A DNA stretch of 64,000 bases. Source: Papiliotrema nemorosa. Lineage: Eukaryota; Basidiomycota; Tremellomycetes; Tremellales; Rhynchogastremaceae. Location of the stretch: positions 62,001 to 126,000 of the forward strand of contig JASKOT010000031.1 in the NCBI GenBank assembly GCA_032158125.1, given 5' to 3'. The notes under the pieces were generated by a model, which saw only the letters and a list, made by a program, of their open reading frames with translations, had not been told where the DNA came from and did no database searches. Positions within the stretch are counted from its first letter, which is position 1; every line of letters starts with the position of its first letter. This document shows, one piece after another, positions 58,618 through 64,000 of this stretch. The position numbers were made by a program, and so were the translations under genes.

Positions 58618-61298
58618 TCACTTTCTCGACCTCTTCCTCACTCTCTTGTTTCCCTCACCCATCTTCCTCTTGACGCTCTGGACCAAAGATCCCAAATCTT
58701 TGTCCGCATCAATCACTTCTCTAGGCACTTTGGCCTGTTGTTTCTCTATCGGTGCGCGATCCGCCACTTCTGCTCTTCTTTTGGTTCGTTCTGCCAACAT
58801 TTCCGACATGGCCTTTGTCTTGATAAAGCTGCACATTAGCGAGTCTCCAAGCACGACTTCCTTCTCCTATGGGAGCTAAGGAAAGTTTGCTCACTGAGGA
58901 TTGGAAGGATCAATGGCGAAATCGGCTTCTGTATGTAGAGCCTTGAATCGTGGATCCTTGGTATCCATCTTCCAACCTTCTTTACCCAATTCCACTTCAC
59001 GCTCCAGACCTTCCTTTCCACCCTTCTTCTTCTTTGTCCTAGATCTCTTCTTCTTTCCAGACTCTTTCTCCGATTTGAGAATATCTTTCATGGAGAAATG
59101 CTCCACTCCCATCTTACCGCCTCCACCAAGATCTTCATGTAGATCCTCATCCGCTTCTTCAGGCACCGATTCATCTTCGGGCAATTCGACCTCGGAGTCT
59201 TGGTGGACGGAATCTTCGTCGTCGCTATCCCCGAAAAAGTCGTCCTTCTGTGTCGCAGCCGCTTTCGCCTTGGAGTTTGACTTGGACTTGTCGTCATCCT
59301 CGGGCGAGACATCCTTTGCAGCGCGTTTGAGTTCTGCCTTTTCCTTTTTCCTAGCTTTCTTCTCCTTCATCCTCAATTGGTACTTCTCCAAAGTTGTCAT
59401 ATTCTCCTCGTCTTTCGCCGCTCCACCAACGCTCAATCCCGGTCGGAAGGTAATTTCCATATCTCCCTCTTCCTTTTCAGGTTTCAACAATGCGTCGTTG
59501 GATAGGCCTGCTTTACCCCACACATCTCCATCTTCATTATCCCCACTTAAGAGTAACGCTCTCAGCTTGTCTTTATCTCCCTTTCCACCCTTTTTGCCCT
59601 TCTTGCCCTTCTTCTTCTCTACCAACGCGGATTCGGCATCTTCGTCTTCCGCTTCAGATTCGGATCCAGATGAGGCGAGGTACGCCTTGAAATCTTCTTC
59701 TTCAATCTCGTCTTTGGTCAACGTCCGCCTAGTGAGCTTGCTTCGGTTTGGATCATCTTGGTCCCAGGTGAGTTTGACTTTGGAGTGGCGAAGAGCCTGA
59801 AAAGTCAACGCCATCCAAACTCACAGATACCCAAAACTACTCACATCCGTCACAAAGTCGTTGCCCTTGTACGCCTTTGGCTCTTTTGTCGCTTGATCTC
59901 TACATATCAGTGTCGAAACTTCATAATTGTCCCAGAATCAAAGTCGACTTACGTGACCTCGGCCTCGTCAAACTCCATTTCTTCTGGTACATAGGTGAGG
60001 TCGAACATGTTTGCCGTTCTTTCAAATTCTGTGCCGTTACACTCGCTCAACACCTTCATTGCGGCTTGTACTGTCGAGAATTCGGCTATCGCGTAATAAT
60101 ACCTCAATCGTTCGAGTTGATATTGCCGTAGTTGATCCATGTTGATATCCTCTGAACCAGCGTCGGATTCCACGTCTGAGACGACTTCCAGCTCTTCCCC
60201 TTCGAAGCCGTCTTCCAGATCGTCCACGTCCTCGTCCTCGTCCTCATCGTCATCATCATCTTCACTGTCGGCGTCTTCGTTCACGCTTTCGCCAACCATA
60301 TCCGAGTCATTCTCATTGGCGAAATCGTCAAATTCCTCTTCATCCATCGAGTCGTAGTCCTCCTCGTCTTCCGAATCATACTCTTCCTCCTCACTATCGT
60401 CTCCTCTCCTCTTGACAATCAATCCACCCTTGTTCTTCCCCTTTCCTTTTCCCTTGCCTTTGCCAGCCCCACTCTTGGACACAAACAGTCCTCCACCGGG
60501 ACCTTCTTTCTCTTCCATGGCCAATCGGCCTTTCCCAAATTCACTCGGGAAGATCTTGACCGAGACCAGCCTGCCTACGCTGGTCGAACTCTCTCCATTT
60601 TTCCCGCTCGGCTTGAGAAAAGAGTTGAATACCGTGAACAAGTCTGCGGCACGGAGATTGTCCCAGTCAAGATTGACAGCTGCGATCCGTTTTGTCGGAT
60701 CGGCATAGTCTTCTTCTTCTTCTTCCTCCTCTTCGTCATCTCCTTCAGGTGGAAAAGCAGAAGGTTCCTCATCTTCCGAGAGGTCGATATCCAGATGACT
60801 CTCATCGTCCGACTCTTCCTCTTCTGAGGCAGACTCGGATTCGGATCCAGGGAGATAACGAGGTACACTTGGAGCTTGCTTTTGACCCAATTCCAGTTCT
60901 TCCTCTTCCACCTCGCTGTCCTCATCTTCCGATCCGGAAGAGTCCAGGACCCCCTCTCCACGAGCATAATCGATGAAGCCAGATTTACCCGTCCCTTCTC
61001 CTGCGTCTTCATCTTGATCATGTGTAGGCGATTTGAGACGGTAGAAGTGTTTCAACTGATCCTGCTGGTGACTCGCTCCCAGCTTACGTCCTCTCTTGTC
61101 GACTACTCATGAGCTCGTTGTGTCATACATGATCTCTGTGGACTCACCCTTGCCTCTGGAGCTCCCTCCAAATTCTTCAGATTGCAAGACGTCCTTGAAC
61201 CGATCATCGATCTCTACCTTTAACGACTTTTGTTTAGGCCGTCTGAACCTTGGATCCGTCTGTAGTCTCGCAAATCGAGCGTCAGGCTTGGGCGCCAT
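58618..61298 (-). CDS. ESF1: Esf1, nucleolar pre-rRNA processing factor
   Basis: Needed for 18S rRNA maturation in the small-subunit processome (family knowledge). Exons 61148-61298, 59953-61102, 59845-59899, 58895-59796 and 58618-58828 give about 822 aa. The N-terminus MAPKPDARFARLQTDPRFRR with DKRGRKLG...LKHFYRL is the Esf1 signature. Then come acidic tracts and an RRM-like domain (RIAAVNLDWDNLRAADLFTV, LVSVKIFPSEFGKGRLAMEE, ERLRYYYAIAEFSTVQAAMK, ECNGTEFERTANMFDLTYVP). Near the C-terminus are NDFVTDALRHSKVKLTWDQD and MDTKDPRFKALHTEADFAID followed by DPSNPHFIKTKAM. Its large Asp/Glu and Lys tracts create long empty frames on the other strand. Confidence 0.94.
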
Positions 61299-61942
61299 GG
61301 TGTGTCTCTCACTGATGGATTTGGTCGAAAGGCGGTTCAAAATATCTCGTCTAGGGTGAATGTATCCGGTGGAGGTTTTGAAACGGGCAGGGATTGATAA
61401 CGTATGACCGGGGGGCTAAGAGAGATGCATGACGTGGCGAGGTTACCCTATAACGCACCAAATTTCAGCGCTTCCTTCTTTGTAGTGCCTTTTCAACTTG
61501 CTCTTCATTCGTCTCGCACAGCATCCTGTCGACGACAGAGCTCCCCTGTCCTTCGTGCAGGTAGCACTAATCCGCCATGCAGCGTATACCATCACCGAGC
61601 GAAAGCTCTGGAACTGACCGTCATTCACTGACTCTCTAGATACCTCTAGCTTGTATTCCTTCAACTCTACGGATCTCGCTCTTCTGAACCAGCTTTACAT
61701 AGCTCTACAACACACATCACTCCCCTCCCTACATCCCCCTATGATGAGAATTGCCAACACCAGAGTCAAGCTCGGAGTCGGCCCATCGTGGTTAAAGACA
61801 ATGCCGAGCACTGGCCAGTTTGACTGTTCACTGAGGGTCCCTCTGGATTCATCTCTGATTGTAGATTATGACATATGTATAGATTATTCTTATTGTCCAT
61901 CTTTGTCCCATTCTAAACCCATGCAATAACGCCACACTTGCC
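61299..61942. other. Intergenic region, nothing identified
   Basis: 644 bp between the ESF1 start and the protease stop, both on the minus strand. Small open frames on both strands (for example 61651-61929, plus) have no protein-like pattern. It probably contains the ESF1 promoter and the protease 3'-UTR. Confidence 0.35.
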
Positions 61943-64000
61943 CTAGGCGGCAATGGTGAATGGCTGAGATAACCACGACTCGTAGTCCTCCTGTTTGCGC
62001 ACATCTCCGGTGATCTTCAATGCTCGAAGCAAGAATCGGTAAGAACCGTTAGGTACCGTCGTACCGTTCAAGAACTGGCGCTGCCCAAACGCATAGGACT
62101 GGTATCCTCCCCCATTTCCATCGGCTCCATCGGTGCTGATCTGTCAGCTTGAACGTCACAAGAGTCGGACGACTTACTCCCTGACAGTATAGGTGTTCTC
62201 GAGAAGGTTGCCCACGATTGGGACCTTGCTGTAGGTATTGGTCTTGCTCGAACAGCCGAAACCTTGGTTCTGAGTCACTTGACACCACCACCTGAGCAAA
62301 ATACCACCATTGCTTGAACCGCCGCCGCTGCTCTGTAATGTTCTTGGCTCCACCGATGAACGCCCTACCAATGCGGACTCCTCATCCTCGGGCGCGGCTA
62401 GAGCATCTCGCTTCGTGTTGTAGTTTGGCGTGAAGCCCAATTGAGCATTCGCGCCCACCAAGTCCAAAGTGACCACGGGTGAACCGGCCGTTTGCCTGAA
62501 GAAAGCGGTGGGGAAATCGCCATTCTGGAAAGTGTAAGTGCGAGGGCCACTCTGGACATTCCTCGATCCGTCCATGATGAATGGCGTGGGCATGCCAAAG
62601 AAGAAGTTGGTGGAATCGATCACGGGCATGTTTTTCATGGCTGCCGCGACACCGAGATAAGGCACATTGACCTTGTTGTTTCCACCAGAGACTTGGATCC
62701 ATCCAGAATAAACGGGGAATTGAGCCGCATCCAAACCTGTTGGCGGGGTGATTCGCGCAACAACAATGGCGGAGAACCCAGGCCAAAGAGTAATCGAAGA
62801 CGGGAAGATTTGCACACTGGCGGCGTTGGACACCTGAGGGACGGGACTTTCAAATGGTTGCTTGTTGAAAGGTCCGGATCCAGAGTTGCCGAATGTCAAA
62901 GAAGTGCCAGCGGGGACGTGCGAGAGTTGGTATTTGACAGACGATTTACCAGTGTTTTTGAGCGTGATAAACTGAATCGAGTTGAGATATGTCGTGTCGT
63001 TCAAGGTCAACTCTGTAGGGCTGATTACAAGGCCCGAGTTGATTGCGTCGTACAATTGAACCTTGCCTGCGCCCTGGCCTGCAACCGACATCAACGATGA
63101 GTCGGATACAGAGTATGGTACTTGAACAGCGGTGGATTCCAATGCTTCGCGAACCTTTTTCGGAGTGATATTGTTGCCCTTGGCATTGACATACAAGGCG
63201 GCAGCACCCGCAGCAAAGGCACAAGAAAATGAGGTTCCATCTCCAATCGTGTAGTTGAACATGCCCAAGGCCGGGTTGTAAGGGATCGTGGAAATGATAT
63301 TGCTACCGGGTATCAAGACGCTCGGCGCAAAGTACAGATCGTTTGTGGGGCCAATCTCGGAAAAGATGGACAAGGCACCGCCAGTGTAATTGTTGGGTAC
63401 AGCGATGGGGTAGAATCCAAAGCTCAGAGTGGTATTGGCTCCAGTCGCAATCTGGTTCAAGAGGTAGTTTCCGTCGTCACTGTTGATAATGGCAAAGTTG
63501 ATCAGCGGGAAATCTTGTTGTATAGGAGCGGTCGCGGGGGTGTTGACAACGAGTATACCGATAGCTCCTTGCTCATAGGCAAACTGAGCCTTGTCGGCAA
63601 GAGGACAGCCTCCTCGTCTGACAATGACGATTTGTCCGCTGAATGTCCTGTTCAAGTTGGTACAACCGTAGTTTGGATCACTGGGATCGGTGGTGTAAGT
63701 TGTGATGGGGTATTGCTTTCCTGGTGTAAGAGGCTGTGTGGCACTCATCGTGAATGGCTGATAGTTGTAGTAGGTAATCGGGCCGTACCCAGTCGAGGTG
63801 TAGAGTTGCTGAGATGGGATAATGGTGTTGTCGGTAGAGCCGACGTTGATGACCCCCCGACCCGATCCCGGCGAGAAGGCATACCATGATCCAGCTTGAC
63901 CCCTGTTTCCAGCCGATGATACGACGATGAGTCCTCGGCTCGATAATCTGCTAGCGACAACGCTCAGAGTCCCCTCTGTCCAACCGGAGAGCTCTCCGAG
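61943..64000 (-). CDS. Secreted subtilisin-like serine protease with PA domain (5' end outside window)
   Basis: Peptidase S8 family. Exons 61943-62135 and 62178 to beyond 64000; 671 residues are visible. The window starts inside the catalytic domain: LSSRGLIVVSSAGNRGQ carries the oxyanion-hole Asn, then AFSPGSGRGVINVGSTD. A protease-associated (PA) domain is inserted (GQIVIVRRGGCPLADKAQFA, GAIGILVVNTP). The nucleophile motif is GTSFSCAFAAGAAALY (GTSMS is usual). A Fn3-like domain follows (TYLNSIQFITLKNTGKSSVK, GSGPFNKQPF, GWIQVSGG). The C-terminal part has SYRFLLRALKITGD and ends SQPFTIAA. Asn-x-Ser/Thr sites agree with secretion. The catalytic Asp and His and the signal peptide lie to the right of the window. 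Confidence 0.9.

Noticed and set aside
58901..59800. 299-codon open frame on the plus strand, Ser/Phe/Leu-rich
   Set aside because: It is antisense to the Lys/Asp/Glu-rich part of ESF1; GAG/GAT/AAG codons read backwards as CTC/ATC/CTT without stops.
62492..63100. 202-codon open frame on the plus strand
   Set aside because: It is antisense to the clear PA-subtilase coding exon and shows no domain.
1..64000. Prokaryotic-type features (operons, CRISPR, insertion sequences, phage genes) and tRNA/rRNA genes
   Set aside because: I saw no array-like repeats, transposase genes, tRNA box sequences or rRNA blocks; pervasive short introns show the DNA is fungal nuclear. A tRNAscan or repeat search would be needed to exclude small or degenerate copies.

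Overview
The window is nuclear DNA of a basidiomycete fungus, most likely a tremellomycete yeast (Cryptococcus/Kwoniella-like). Genes are dense on both strands. Most are cut by many short introns (about 34-60 nt, GTRNGT...YAG, often with a CTGAC/CTAAC-like branch site). Products include families absent or divergent in Saccharomyces (Cactin, CSL transcription factor, complex I ESSS subunit). No bacterial operon, phage, CRISPR, insertion sequence, rRNA or tRNA was seen. All exon models were built by eye from reading frame, splice-site consensus and family similarity; wherever exons are listed, the phases were checked to join in frame.

Layout, left to right. (+) 3' end of an unknown gene; (+) Elg1/ATAD5 PCNA unloader; (-) mitochondrial cytochrome-b5-reductase-like flavoprotein; (+) Cactin splicing factor; (-) small membrane protein; (-) Nup2-type FG nucleoporin with RanBD; (+) Ubp2-type deubiquitinase with 15 exons; (+) proline-rich orphan; (-) DUF1776 protein; (+) small membrane protein; (-) AP-1 gamma-adaptin; (+) tail-anchored inositol polyphosphate 5-phosphatase; (+) hydroxyacid-oxoacid transhydrogenase; (-) AreA/Gat1-type GATA factor; (-) secreted PL8 polysaccharide lyase; (+) CSL (RBP-J-like) factor; (-) Zn2Cys6 factor; (-) EI24-family membrane protein; (-) possible Rrn5-like factor; (-) complex I ESSS/NDUFB11-like subunit; (+) Sec16; (-) Esf1; (-) subtilisin-like protease, cut by the right edge.

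The genes do not form one pathway. They are mainly housekeeping: DNA replication (Elg1), RNA processing and ribosome biogenesis (Cactin, Esf1), nuclear transport (Nup2), membrane traffic (AP-1 gamma, Sec16, 5-phosphatase), mitochondria (ESSS, transhydrogenase, reductase) and ubiquitin removal (Ubp2). A regulatory and secretory stretch at 30-46 kb carries three transcription factors around a secreted polysaccharide lyase. Several pairs share short divergent promoters (for example 4956-5119 and 52118-52332).

I found no clearly novel multi-gene system. The most interesting points are protein- and gene-structure oddities: a GC-AG intron and a 16-nt microexon in UBP2, a Zn2Cys6 cluster with a 36-residue internal linker, a CSL factor whose C-terminal domain is split by about 168 residues, introns of only 34-36 nt, a 15-G run in a shared promoter, and a probable orphan gene.
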